Positions 8,626 to 18,272 of a stretch of DNA of 64,000 nt are shown one piece after another. The position numbers were made by a program, and so were the translations under genes. The notes below the pieces were generated by a model. That model worked only from the letters and a program-made list of their open reading frames with translations. It searched no databases and was not told the origin of the DNA. This DNA is from CAZJLN01 sp964540765 (GTDB taxonomy: Bacteria; Chloroflexota; Anaerolineae; Anaerolineales; Anaerolineaceae). The stretch spans positions 30,667 to 94,666 of the forward strand of contig CAZINW010000004.1 in NCBI GenBank assembly GCA_964540765.1. The letters are read 5' to 3'. Each line of letters begins with the position of its first letter. The stretch's first letter is position 1.

Positions 8626-11612
8626 AGATCCAGCTTAAAATTAACAAACAATTGATTGCAGTGGATGTAGATCCCACTGAAATCTTGCTGGAGACTCTAC
8701 GACATTTGGGGCTGATGGGTGTCAAATCTGGGGGATGTGCACGGGGTGAATGCGGCGCATGTACTGTTTTAATGGATGGGATCCCTGTCAATAGTTGCAT
8801 GTTCCTGGCAGTTCAGGCGGAAGGACATGAACTTGAAACAATCGAATTCCAAGGGGAACATCCCGAAAAGGGATGGCGCCATACCCATGGGCTTGATCCC
8901 ATTCAGCAGGCATTTATTGACACTGGAGCCATACAATGTGGCTACTGCACACCTGCCATGGTGCTGACTGCCAAGTCACTTTTAAACCATAATTTAAACC
9001 CAAGTGAGGCACAGGTTCGGGATGCACTTTCTGGCGTTTTATGCCGCTGTACAGCTTATGTCAAACCTGTGCAAGCCATACTGCGCGCTGCTGCCATTCT
9101 TAGAAATGAATTTGTGCCTGCGATTTCAAGGGACGGTGGCAATCAAGGGATTCCTTTTGAGACAATCCCACAAGACCTGGCAAGCGAGTCAATTAGCGAT
9201 AGAACAACACTCACCAAAACAGGTATATTGCCAAAATTGAAAATTACACCGGAGTCGGAAGGATTTCAAACCGTTGGTCACCCGGAGCCGAAAGTAGATG
9301 CCATGAAACTGGTGCAGGGGAAGCCGGCATTTACTGCTGACCTGCATCTGCCAAATATGCTTTATGCCAGGGTATTGAGGAGTCCAGTTGCCCATGCCAA
9401 CATCAAGCGGATTGATGTCAGTAAAGCGAGAGATTTACCTGGTGTGGCTGCAGTCCTGACCTGGCAGGACATCCCCCGCATAGTTTATTCAACAGCGGGT
9501 CAGTCTGATCCCATTCCAGGGCCTTTGGATGCTTTTTCCTTGGACAAAAAAGTACGCTTTGTCGGAGACCGAGTGGCGTTTGTTGCTGCGGAATCAGTAT
9601 CAATTGCTGAAAAGGCATTAAGCCTGATTGAAGTTGAGTACGAAGAGCTGCCTGTTGTTATTGACCCGCGCGATGCCATGAAAGAGGGAGCAGCCCAAAT
9701 CCATAATGAGCCTGAATATGTTGATTTTGCAGATTCTGACGCATCCAAAAATCTGGCTGCGAAGATTCGCATTGATATTGGCAATGTAAAAAAAGGCATG
9801 GCAGATGCTGACCAGATCTTTGAAGAGGAATACGTTGTACCGAAAGTTCAGCAAGCACATATTGAGCCGCATACATCGCTGACATATTGGGATGAGGATG
9901 ATCGCCTGGTAATCAGAACCAGCACGCAGGTACCTTTCCATGTGCGCCGCATCCTTGCACCTGTTCTTGGTCTGCCAGTCAAAAGGATCCACGTGATCAA
10001 ACCCAGAATTGGAGGCGGTTTTGGCAATAAGCAGGAAGTGCTGATAGAGGATGTGGCTGCTCATTTGACCATTGCCACAGGACGCCCGGTTTTATATCAG
10101 ATGGACAGGGAAGAGGAATTCATCGCCTCCAGATCGCGGCATCCAATGCGCATCAAACTTCGGACAGGAGTCAAATCTGATGGTACCATTACGGCGAATG
10201 AGATGCTGTGCTTGAGCGATACGGGGGCGTATGGTTGCCATGCATTGACAGTTGCAGGAAATACAGGACAAAAAGCCATGGCGCTCTATGTTGGTGATGG
10301 GGAATATCGAAAATCGCCTAATATCCGTTTTTATGCGGATGTGGTTTACACCAATACACCGCCTTCGGGTGCTTATAGAGGTTATGGCGTACCCCAGGGA
10401 TTCTGGCCGCTGGAACGCCATATGGAAACAATTGCCAGGTCATTGGGATTGAACCCCATTGCATTCCGATTGAAAAACGCATTGCGATCAGGTGAACTGC
10501 AGCCATTCAGCACAGCTTGGAGTGAAGGTCGTGAACCAAAGCCTGAAATTGTCGAAACTGTCGGGTTGGAAGAATGTGTAGTCCAGGGAAAAGCAGCAAT
10601 TAGCTGGGATGAAAAATACGGATCGCCAGTTTGGCACACAATCCTCGATAAGCCTAACTTGAGACGTGGCATTGGTGTTGCCATGGTGATGCAGGGAACT
10701 GCTATTCCCTATCTGGATATGGGCGGGGCAAGTATAAAACTTAATGACGATGGCACCTTTAACCTTTTGGTGGGAGCTACCGATCTGGGTACTGGTTCAG
10801 ATACTGTGCTGGCGCAAATGGCGGCAGAAATTCTGGGAGTAAGTCTGGAGGATATTATTGTTTATTCTTCGGATACAGACTTTACGCCATTTGACAAAGG
10901 CGCGTATGCTTCATCAACGACATATATCAGCGGAACCGCAGTTGTGAAAGCAGCCAGACTTGTGGCTGAACGCATCAAGAGCAGGGCTGTGAATATGTTT
11001 GCAGAAAAAGACATTCATGTCGATGCAAAGGATGTGCGCCTGAGTAACCGGATGGCAATTTTAACTACAGGGGAAAGTCTGCGGCTTGAAGATATTGCCC
11101 TGAATGCGTTGCATCATAAAGACCAGGAACAAATTATGGCAGTTGCTTCACACATGTCTTCTGTTTCGCCACCTCCCTTTGCAGCGCAATTTGCAGAAGT
11201 CTTGGTTGACATAGAAACAGGCAAAGTCAATGTTGAAAAACTGGTGATGGCAGTTGATTCAGGTGTGATCATAAACCCTGTGACTGCATCTGGTCAAATT
11301 GAAGGCGGTATGGCACAAGCCTTGGGATATGGTGTCTGTGAAGAAATGGTGTACGATGCCAAAGGAAGACCCAGGGAGCGTGATCTGGTTGATTATCATA
11401 TCTTCAGAGCTGATGAAATGCCTGATCTGGAGACAATATTTGTTGAAACCTATGAGCCATCACATCCCTTTGGTGCGAAAGCTGTGGCTGAGATCCCGAT
11501 GGATGGGGTTGCTCCAGCCGTTGGCAATGCTGTCCTGGATGCCTGTGGTGCATCCATCAATGACAATCCGCTGACACCAGAAAAGATTTGGCGTGCACTC
11601 AATAAAAAATAA
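8622..11612 (+). CDS. XdhD-like molybdenum hydroxylase, fused [2Fe-2S] and Mo-pterin subunits
   Basis: A 996-residue fusion. Residues 1-165 form the small iron-sulfur subunit, with plant-type [2Fe-2S] cysteines C39, C44, C47 and C59 and the second cluster in QCGYCTPA and CRCTAY (C106, C109, C141, C143). From about residue 220 follows the molybdopterin subunit, with GGGFGNKQE, SGAYRGYGVPQ and the C-terminal AKAVAEIP holding the expected catalytic Glu. This order matches the selenium-dependent xanthine dehydrogenase/XdhD group. It would hydroxylate a purine or similar heterocycle; the substrate is not proven. ssnA, yqeB and yqeC in the same array imply a labile selenium on Mo (inference from known co-occurrence). 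Confidence 0.88.
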   Translation: MKIQLKINKQLIAVDVDPTEILLETLRHLGLMGVKSGGCARGECGACTVLMDGIPVNSCMFLAVQAEGHELETIEFQGEHPEKGWRHTHGLDPIQQAFIDTGAIQCGYCTPAMVLTAKSLLNHNLNPSEAQVRDALSGVLCRCTAYVKPVQAILRAAAILRNEFVPAISRDGGNQGIPFETIPQDLASESISDRTTLTKTGILPKLKITPESEGFQTVGHPEPKVDAMKLVQGKPAFTADLHLPNMLYARVLRSPVAHANIKRIDVSKARDLPGVAAVLTWQDIPRIVYSTAGQSDPIPGPLDAFSLDKKVRFVGDRVAFVAAESVSIAEKALSLIEVEYEELPVVIDPRDAMKEGAAQIHNEPEYVDFADSDASKNLAAKIRIDIGNVKKGMADADQIFEEEYVVPKVQQAHIEPHTSLTYWDEDDRLVIRTSTQVPFHVRRILAPVLGLPVKRIHVIKPRIGGGFGNKQEVLIEDVAAHLTIATGRPVLYQMDREEEFIASRSRHPMRIKLRTGVKSDGTITANEMLCLSDTGAYGCHALTVAGNTGQKAMALYVGDGEYRKSPNIRFYADVVYTNTPPSGAYRGYGVPQGFWPLERHMETIARSLGLNPIAFRLKNALRSGELQPFSTAWSEGREPKPEIVETVGLEECVVQGKAAISWDEKYGSPVWHTILDKPNLRRGIGVAMVMQGTAIPYLDMGGASIKLNDDGTFNLLVGATDLGTGSDTVLAQMAAEILGVSLEDIIVYSSDTDFTPFDKGAYASSTTYISGTAVVKAARLVAERIKSRAVNMFAEKDIHVDAKDVRLSNRMAILTTGESLRLEDIALNALHHKDQEQIMAVASHMSSVSPPPFAAQFAEVLVDIETGKVNVEKLVMAVDSGVIINPVTASGQIEGGMAQALGYGVCEEMVYDAKGRPRERDLVDYHIFRADEMPDLETIFVETYEPSHPFGAKAVAEIPMDGVAPAVGNAVLDACGASINDNPLTPEKIWRALNKK

Positions 11613-11628
11613 TAAGGATATTTCACCA

Positions 11629-13005
11629 ATGATGATAGAATCAATCAATCCTATTCGAGATTCAAATCGCGTTTATGTGATCGGACATATCAACCCGGAT
11701 ACTGATTCCATCGCTGCAGCACTGGGATATGCATGGCTTCTCAGGGAACGAGATGGATTGCAGGCAATTGGCGCAAGGGCAGGAGCGATTAACCGGCAAA
11801 CTTCTTTTGTTATACAATTCCTTGATATCGAACCACCCGTGTTGTTAACGGACGCATCTCCTCGTTTTGAATCGGTCATGCGCAGATTGGACGTCGTTAC
11901 CCCTGAAAAATCCTTGAATGAAGCCTGGACAATCCTGTCCAGAACTGGCGGGGTGGCTCCTGTGGTCAACCCCGATGGAATACCTCATGGTCTCATTACT
12001 GGTCGCAGCCTGTTTGACTTCCTGCGACGGATAATGGGTCCTCATCCGAAGTATAAGGATATGACCTTGGCAGAACTGCTGGATATCCCTTGCAGGGAGG
12101 CGGCACAGACAGAAATTCCGAAATATCAGGCGTCAACCAGGATTAAAGATGTGATCAATCGATTACTGAGGACTGAATTGGATGAGTTTTGGGTTGTAGA
12201 TGAACAAAGTCGCTACCTCGGTATTTGCCGGCAGCGTGATCTATTGAATCCTCCAAGATTAAAATTGATCCTGGTTGATCATAACGAAGCCCAACAAGCA
12301 CTTGCCTCACTGGAAGAAGCTGAACTGCTGGAAATTATGGATCATCATCGGCTGGGGAATCCTTCCACTTATGAACCCATCAAATTCACTGCAGATATTG
12401 TTGGAAGTACATCCACACTCGTTTCCGAACAGATAGAAGAGGCAGGTTTGAGCGCCCCTCCACAATTGGCAGGTTTGCTCCTGGCGGGATTGTTGTCAGA
12501 TACATTGATATTAACTTCTCCCACTACAACCGAACGGGATAAAAATGCCGCCAAACGGTTGGCAAGATGGGCAATTGTGCCTGGCACCCCCATGGAAAAT
12601 GAAACCATTCAAACTTATGGCCAAAAAGTAGTTTCTGCCGGATCAGGTCTGACCACACAAGACCCGCAATCTGTGGTTACCTCTGATATGAAAATCTATG
12701 AAACAGCTGGCTATCGTTTTGCAATTGCCCAGGCAGAAGTTTCCGACATTTACGAAATTGGAGATTATCTTGAAACCTTGAGCGAAGCATTAGGCGCCTT
12801 GAAGGATCGAAACAACCTCGATTTTGCTGCATTGATGGTGACAGATGTCGTAAAAGGATCAAGCCGGATTCTCTTTGTGGATGCTCCACCAGCATTGGAT
12901 GAACTACCGTATCGACCTTTAGCTGATGGGACAAGACTTGCAGAAGGTGTAGTATCGCGAAAGAAGCAATTGTTACCGATCATCTTCACATTATTGGAGG
13001 TATAA
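11629..13005 (+). CDS. Manganese-dependent inorganic pyrophosphatase with CBS domains
   Basis: A DHH-family pyrophosphatase of about 458 residues. The N-terminal GHINPDTDSIAAALGYAW gives metal-binding His and Asp residues, LVDHNE and IMDHHRLG supply the DHH core, and a DHHA2-type domain ends the protein. A CBS pair is inserted at about residues 65-210 (GVAPVVNPDGIPHGLITGRS and FWVVDEQSRYLGICRQRD). In known relatives CBS domains bind adenine nucleotides and regulate activity. AAGGA (11614-11618) favours ATG 11629 or 11632; ATG 11593 lies inside the previous gene. Hydrolysing pyrophosphate could pull the CTP- and GTP-dependent cofactor steps encoded nearby (inference). Confidence 0.9.
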   Translation: MMIESINPIRDSNRVYVIGHINPDTDSIAAALGYAWLLRERDGLQAIGARAGAINRQTSFVIQFLDIEPPVLLTDASPRFESVMRRLDVVTPEKSLNEAWTILSRTGGVAPVVNPDGIPHGLITGRSLFDFLRRIMGPHPKYKDMTLAELLDIPCREAAQTEIPKYQASTRIKDVINRLLRTELDEFWVVDEQSRYLGICRQRDLLNPPRLKLILVDHNEAQQALASLEEAELLEIMDHHRLGNPSTYEPIKFTADIVGSTSTLVSEQIEEAGLSAPPQLAGLLLAGLLSDTLILTSPTTTERDKNAAKRLARWAIVPGTPMENETIQTYGQKVVSAGSGLTTQDPQSVVTSDMKIYETAGYRFAIAQAEVSDIYEIGDYLETLSEALGALKDRNNLDFAALMVTDVVKGSSRILFVDAPPALDELPYRPLADGTRLAEGVVSRKKQLLPIIFTLLEV

Positions 13006-13008
13006 CAC

Positions 13009-13782
13009 ATGAAAATTTATGAATCCATCAGTAAGGCCATCAATGAGGGAAAACCTGTCGCATTTTGCACTGTGGTAGAAACCAATGGATCTGTTCCCAG
13101 ACATGCCGGCAGCAAGATGCTTGTCTATGCAGATGGCAGTAGATATGGATCCGTTGGCGGAGGGGAGGTTGAGGAGCGCACAATCAAGGCGGCACGAGAA
13201 TCACTGTTGGATGGGCACCCGGCTCTGGTTGATTTTTCACTGAACCAGAGTGAATTGGAACCTGCGGGTTTGTGCGGTGGCAATGTGAAAATTTACATAG
13301 AACCCATCCTGCAGGTAGTCAAAATGATCATTTATGGCGCAGGCCACGTCGGAAAAGCAGTTGCCCACCTTGCCAAATGGTTAAATTTCCGGGTGGTTGT
13401 CAGCGATGATCGGGAAGGATCATGCGATTCTGCAATCATTCCTGATGCGGATATGTTTCTGCCGATGGCAATGGAAGTTACTCCGCATCACTTTGAAATA
13501 GACAGTAACACTTACCTGGTTCTCGTTACACGCGGAGCAGATGTGGATATTAAAGGAATTCCATCTCTTTTGAAGACAGATGCTGCTTATATTGGTGTGA
13601 TGGGCTCAAGGAAACGCTGGGAGTTTACCAGGAAAGGTCTGTTGGAAGCTGGCGTGACTGAAGAAGAAATAAGCAGGATCAAGACACCCATCGGTTTGGA
13701 TATCCACGCAGAGACGCCTGAAGAAATTGCGGTGAGTATCCTGGCGGAGATCATTCATTGGAGAAACCATGGCGCTGCATAA
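13009..13782 (+). CDS. XdhC/CoxI-family molybdenum hydroxylase maturation protein
   Basis: A 257-residue XdhC-like protein. The N-terminal domain carries CTVVETNGSVPRHAGSKML and GSVGGGEVEE; the C-terminal Rossmann domain begins at MIIYGAGHVGKAVAHLAKWL. Known homologues bind Mo cofactor, help insert the terminal sulfur (or here possibly selenium) and hand the cofactor to the apo-hydroxylase. It starts at ATG 13009 behind TTGGAGG. It lies between the pyrophosphatase and the second hydroxylase, as expected for a dedicated maturation factor. Confidence 0.88.
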   Translation: MKIYESISKAINEGKPVAFCTVVETNGSVPRHAGSKMLVYADGSRYGSVGGGEVEERTIKAARESLLDGHPALVDFSLNQSELEPAGLCGGNVKIYIEPILQVVKMIIYGAGHVGKAVAHLAKWLNFRVVVSDDREGSCDSAIIPDADMFLPMAMEVTPHHFEIDSNTYLVLVTRGADVDIKGIPSLLKTDAAYIGVMGSRKRWEFTRKGLLEAGVTEEEISRIKTPIGLDIHAETPEEIAVSILAEIIHWRNHGAA

Positions 13783-13813
13783 GTGATGGTTAAACTTTAT
13801 GCAGGAGATTAAC

Positions 13814-15232
13814 ATGTGGAAACAATACAATAACCTGACGAATGAAAAAGAACTCCTGGAGCTTCTGGATAAAGATGGCTCAAAGACACGCATCATTGCC
13901 GGTGGAACCGACCTGATGCTGGAACTGGAAAGGGGATTAAGACCGGAGATTGAGAACCTGGCAGATATCTCGCGCATACCTGGGCTTGACAAAATTTTGG
14001 AAGATGAAAAAGGTTTAATCCACATTGGTCCAATGGTCACCCATAATGACATCCTGGCTTCCCAATTAATAAGGTTAAAAGCGTTTCCCCTTTTTCAAGC
14101 CTGCTGGCAGGTTGGTTCTCCACAAATTCGCAACCGTGGAACTGTAGCCGGAAATTTGGTCACAGGATCTCCCGCAAATGACACGATCTCACCTCTGATG
14201 GCATTAGATGCAAGCTTGATCCTGAAGTCCAAAAAAGGTGAACGAACAGTTCAATTGGTTGATTTCTACAAGGGTGTGCGCAAGACAGTTTTACAACCAG
14301 ATGAATTTGTGAAAGAGATCATTTTTAAAGGTTTGAATGAAAATCAGAACGGGTATTTTGTGAAGTCAGCACTCCGTAGAGCACAGGCCATTTCTGTTGT
14401 GAATGCCTGTGTCATTCTGGAAATCAAGGAGAATATCATACAAAGAGCCAGGATCACCCTCGGTTCTGTAGCACCCACGATCGTTCATGCCAGATCTGCT
14501 GAAGAATACCTTGAGGGAAAAGTTTTATCTGACGTTGTGATCTTACAAGCTGCCGAGATGGCTGGAAATGTTGCCAGACCAATTTCGGATGTGCGCGGTT
14601 CAGATCAGTATCGATCTTATGTTGTGCAAGTACTCGTAAAAAAGGCATTGACGGCGATATTGACAGGAGGGTATCGCAGCACTGTCCCTGAGAATATTGT
14701 TCGCCTGGATTCATCATCTAATCAAATAAGAATGGCAATGCAACCTTGGGATGGGAAGGAAATTAACACAAGGATCAATGGTAAAAGTTTTACCTTCAAG
14801 CATGGTTTGAATCAATCACTGCTCCATTTGATGCGGGAAGAGGCTGGGCTATCTGGAACAAAGGAAGGCTGTGGTGAAGGCGAATGCGGTGCATGCACGG
14901 TCCATCTTGATGGAAAAGCGGTCATGAGCTGCCTGGTACCTGCACCCAGGGCGGATCAAGCTGAGATCATCACCATCGAAGGCATTCAGAAGGGAGACCA
15001 ACTGCACCCTGTCCAACAGGCATTTATGGACCATGGTGCTGTACAGTGTGGCTTTTGCACGCCAGGATTCGTGATGTCTGCAGTAAAACTTCTGGAAGAG
15101 TATCCTGAACCAACACAGGATGAAATCAAGCAGGCAATAACCGGTAATTTGTGCCGCTGTACTGGATATTATAAAATCGTCCAGGCAATCGAAGCAGCCA
15201 GCAAGCACTCATTTGGAGAAAAAGATAACTGA
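13814..15232 (+). CDS. Molybdenum hydroxylase FAD subunit fused to [2Fe-2S] subunit
   Basis: A 472-residue fusion in the order FAD domain then iron-sulfur domain. The FAD part (about 1-285) has IAGGTDLMLELERG and IRNRGTVAGNLVTGSPAND, both canonical. The iron-sulfur part (about 318-472) has GCGEGECGACTVHLDG, QCGFCTPG (C412, C415) and CRCTGY (C446, C448). I use ATG 13814, preceded by CAGGAG (13801-13806); ATG 13799 would overlap that site. It pairs with the separate Mo subunit 11 bases downstream, giving a complete second hydroxylase. This fusion is the reverse arrangement of the FeS-Mo fusion upstream. Confidence 0.9.
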   Translation: MWKQYNNLTNEKELLELLDKDGSKTRIIAGGTDLMLELERGLRPEIENLADISRIPGLDKILEDEKGLIHIGPMVTHNDILASQLIRLKAFPLFQACWQVGSPQIRNRGTVAGNLVTGSPANDTISPLMALDASLILKSKKGERTVQLVDFYKGVRKTVLQPDEFVKEIIFKGLNENQNGYFVKSALRRAQAISVVNACVILEIKENIIQRARITLGSVAPTIVHARSAEEYLEGKVLSDVVILQAAEMAGNVARPISDVRGSDQYRSYVVQVLVKKALTAILTGGYRSTVPENIVRLDSSSNQIRMAMQPWDGKEINTRINGKSFTFKHGLNQSLLHLMREEAGLSGTKEGCGEGECGACTVHLDGKAVMSCLVPAPRADQAEIITIEGIQKGDQLHPVQQAFMDHGAVQCGFCTPGFVMSAVKLLEEYPEPTQDEIKQAITGNLCRCTGYYKIVQAIEAASKHSFGEKDN

Positions 15233-15243
15233 TGGAGGAAGGA

Positions 15244-17463
15244 ATGACGTACATCGGTAAATCGATCACACGGGTAGATGCAAAAGCCAAAGTGACCGGG
15301 GAAGCAATTTATCCCAGTGACATAAATCTCCCAGGGCAGCTTGCTATGAAAATCCTATTTGCAGGCAGACCGCATGCCATTGTCAAAAGGATTGACCTGA
15401 CGAGGGCGATGGCTCTTGAAGGGGTGGTGGCGATTTACACCGCCAAAGATGTGCCTGTGAATGAATATGGTCTGATCATGCCAGATCAACCTGTGCTATG
15501 TGGACCTGGTTCTCCGAAACCATTCAGTGACAGGGTTCGCTTTGTCGGTGATCAAATTGCCTTGATCATTGCTGAGAGCGAAGCGATTGCAACCAGGGCA
15601 CGCGCCCTGATTGAAGTGGAATTTGAGGATTTACCTGTTATTGATAATGTCAATGATGCCATGAAGCCAGATGCCGTGCTTCTGCATCCCGATAAGGGCA
15701 GCAATGAATTCTGTCATTTCCGCATCAGATCAGGTGACATGGAGACCGCTTTTGCAAGCAGTGATGTGATCATCGAACGTACTTATCATACCCCGGTTCA
15801 GGAACATGCGTTCTTACAACCGGAGGCGGGGATTGGCTATCTTGATGAAGAGGGCAGGATCACTGTTGTTGTGGGCGGGCAGTGGACTCATGAGGACCAG
15901 GAACAGATCGCACATGCATTAGGCTTACCTTTGGAAAAGGTCAGAGTGATCTATCCTGCGATTGGGGGCGCTTTTGGGGGAAGGGAGGATATGTCAGTTC
16001 AAATCGTCTTGGGATTGGCAGTGATGCGACTGAATGAAGCTGGCATTCAGCGACCCGTAAAAATCACCTGGACTCGGGAAGAGTCCATATTGGGACATCA
16101 TAAACGCCATGCATACGAGATTGATGCAAAATGGGGAGCGACAAAGGAAGGCAAAATCCTGGCGGCTGAAGTTGAGATCCGCGCTGATGGGGGTGCTTAC
16201 GTTTACACTTCAACAAAAGTACTTGCCAACGCGGTTCTACTGGCTACAGGTCCTTATGAAATCCCAAATATCAAAGTCGATGGCTATGCAATTTATACCA
16301 ATAATATCCCTGGTGGTGCGTTCAGGGGATTTGGCGGACCACAGGCTATTTTTGAAGCAGAGATGCAGGCTACCTTACTGGCTGAAGCATTGGATATGGA
16401 TGCGGTTGAATTTCGCATGCGAAATTTGTACAAGGAAGGATCTCTCATGTCGGTGAGATCCGTTATCCCTGAAGGTGTGAGCATCCGTAATGTTGTGGCA
16501 AAATGTGCCAAAGAATCAGGCTGGTTGGAGACTCCAACTGGATGGAAAAAGGCTTTTATTGCTGCCTCAGAATCCACAAACTTGAATATTAAAAAAGGCA
16601 GGGGCTTTGCGTGCGGCTATAAAAATGTCGGTTTTTCATATGGCGCGCCGGAAAACTGCAATGCGCGCATTGAGTTATATGGCAGTAATGAAATTGAAAA
16701 AGCGGTTTTATATCACGCCGGTGCTGAAGTAGGTCAGGGCGCGCATACCATATTTGCACAGTTTACTGCAGAATCTCTTGGTGTCCCGATTGAGCGGGTT
16801 GAGCTTGTCCTTTCAGATACAGGCTCTTCAGAAAACTCAGGTAGCGTATCTGCTTCGCGTATGACTTTTATGGCAGGAAATGCCATTAAGGGTGCAGCGC
16901 GTGAAGCGCTGCTAAAGTGGCGGGCAGAAGAAAGACCAGCCATTGCCAGTTATACCTACAGACCCCCTGCAACCACACCTTTTGATCCTGAGACTGGGAA
17001 ATGTATGCCAAATTTTGCTTATGGATATGTCGCAGAGGCTGTGGAAGTTGAAGTCAATATGGAAACAGGGGAAATTAAATTGACCAATGTGGTTTGTGCA
17101 GATGATGTCGGCAATGCCATCAACCCTTCACAAGTTGAGGGTCAAATTGAAGGTGCAGTCGTCCAGGCAACTGGATATGCGTTGTTGGAGAATTTCATTC
17201 AGAAAAAGGGATATGTGAAGACAAGCCTTCTATCCAACTACCTAATTCCAACAGTACTGGACATCCCGGACAAGGTTAATTCAATTATTGTTGAAAATCC
17301 TGATCCATTAGGACCTTATGGTGCCCGTGGAATGGGAGAAATGCCTTACCTGCCATTTGTGCCTGCAGTAATGGATGCTGTGCATGATGCAACTGGGATG
17401 TGGTTCCATGATTTTCCCCTGACACCGGAACGCGTTCTACGCAGATTGGGCAAATTGAAGTGA
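15244..17463 (+). CDS. Xanthine dehydrogenase-family molybdopterin subunit
   Basis: A 739-residue large subunit of the xanthine dehydrogenase/aldehyde oxidase family. GGAFGGREDMS (about residue 241) and GGAFRGFGGPQAIFE (about 358) are the pterin and Mo-site loops, and GARGMGEMPY near the end holds the catalytic glutamate. I use ATG 15244, behind GGAGGAAGGA; ATG 15232 overlaps both the upstream stop and that site. It lacks its own FeS and FAD domains, which are in the preceding gene. A purine-type substrate is likely from context but unproven. Confidence 0.9.
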   Translation: MTYIGKSITRVDAKAKVTGEAIYPSDINLPGQLAMKILFAGRPHAIVKRIDLTRAMALEGVVAIYTAKDVPVNEYGLIMPDQPVLCGPGSPKPFSDRVRFVGDQIALIIAESEAIATRARALIEVEFEDLPVIDNVNDAMKPDAVLLHPDKGSNEFCHFRIRSGDMETAFASSDVIIERTYHTPVQEHAFLQPEAGIGYLDEEGRITVVVGGQWTHEDQEQIAHALGLPLEKVRVIYPAIGGAFGGREDMSVQIVLGLAVMRLNEAGIQRPVKITWTREESILGHHKRHAYEIDAKWGATKEGKILAAEVEIRADGGAYVYTSTKVLANAVLLATGPYEIPNIKVDGYAIYTNNIPGGAFRGFGGPQAIFEAEMQATLLAEALDMDAVEFRMRNLYKEGSLMSVRSVIPEGVSIRNVVAKCAKESGWLETPTGWKKAFIAASESTNLNIKKGRGFACGYKNVGFSYGAPENCNARIELYGSNEIEKAVLYHAGAEVGQGAHTIFAQFTAESLGVPIERVELVLSDTGSSENSGSVSASRMTFMAGNAIKGAAREALLKWRAEERPAIASYTYRPPATTPFDPETGKCMPNFAYGYVAEAVEVEVNMETGEIKLTNVVCADDVGNAINPSQVEGQIEGAVVQATGYALLENFIQKKGYVKTSLLSNYLIPTVLDIPDKVNSIIVENPDPLGPYGARGMGEMPYLPFVPAVMDAVHDATGMWFHDFPLTPERVLRRLGKLK

Positions 17464-18272
17464 AAGGTGAGATCATAATTCGAGGCGGGGGAGATCTTGC
17501 CAGCGGAGTGGCATTGCGCCTGCATCGCGCAAGGCTCAAATTGATCGTCTGCGAAATAGAAAAACCGCTCAGCGTGCGAAGAACGGTATCTTTTTCTGAA
17601 GCTGTTTATGAAAAAATGACGGGGGTCGAAGATGTGATTGCTTGCCTCGCTGAGGACATTAATGAGGTTAAAAAAATTCTCTCAAAGGGACAAATCCCTG
17701 TCCTTGTCGATCCTGATTGCCGCATCCTGGATCAAATAGAACCAGCAGTCATCGTGGATGCACGCATGAAAAAACAGGAGATTCAGGATAAGTTAAAAAC
17801 AGAGGCCATGATCATCGGCTTGGGACCTGGATTCACAGCAGGCAAGAACTGCGATGCAGTCATCGAAACCAACCGCGGTCACAATCTGGGACGTGTGATC
17901 TGGGAAGGCTGTGCAGAAGGGGATACCGGTATCCCTGGACCTGTTAACGGCATCACCAGCGAAAGAGTGATACGGGCGCCTGCATCTGGCATGCTGCAGC
18001 CAACGGTAGAAATCGGCTCCCTGGTTACAAAGGGGGAATTAATTGCTTATGTTGATGATACAGAAGTGTTTTCCCTTATTTCGGGTCTGGTTCGTGGCAT
18101 GGCTCACTCGGGATTACCTGTGCATGAGGGGATGAAAATTGGTGATATTGACCCGAGAGAAGATATCAACCTCTGCCGGTTCGTGTCTGAAAAAGCACTG
18201 GCTATAGGTGGTGGGGTGTTGGAAGCGATCCTCTCAAGACCTGAGATGCCCCGAAAATTGTGGGGGATTTAA
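17460..18272 (+). CDS. yqeB: YqeB, selenium-dependent molybdenum hydroxylase accessory protein
   Basis: A 270-residue protein of the YqeB (EF2563) family. It opens with a Rossmann-like IIRGGGDLASGVALRL, has IIGLGPGFTAGKNCDAVIET in the middle, and ends with a biotinyl-like region (IRAPASGMLQPTVEIGSLV) and IGGGVLEAIL. The family co-occurs with selD in genomes with or without selenocysteine and is a marker of a labile selenium cofactor on molybdenum hydroxylases; the biochemical step is not known. It starts with GTG at 17460, overlapping the stop of the Mo subunit, so it is coupled to the hydroxylase. Confidence 0.9.
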   Translation: MKGEIIIRGGGDLASGVALRLHRARLKLIVCEIEKPLSVRRTVSFSEAVYEKMTGVEDVIACLAEDINEVKKILSKGQIPVLVDPDCRILDQIEPAVIVDARMKKQEIQDKLKTEAMIIGLGPGFTAGKNCDAVIETNRGHNLGRVIWEGCAEGDTGIPGPVNGITSERVIRAPASGMLQPTVEIGSLVTKGELIAYVDDTEVFSLISGLVRGMAHSGLPVHEGMKIGDIDPREDINLCRFVSEKALAIGGGVLEAILSRPEMPRKLWGI

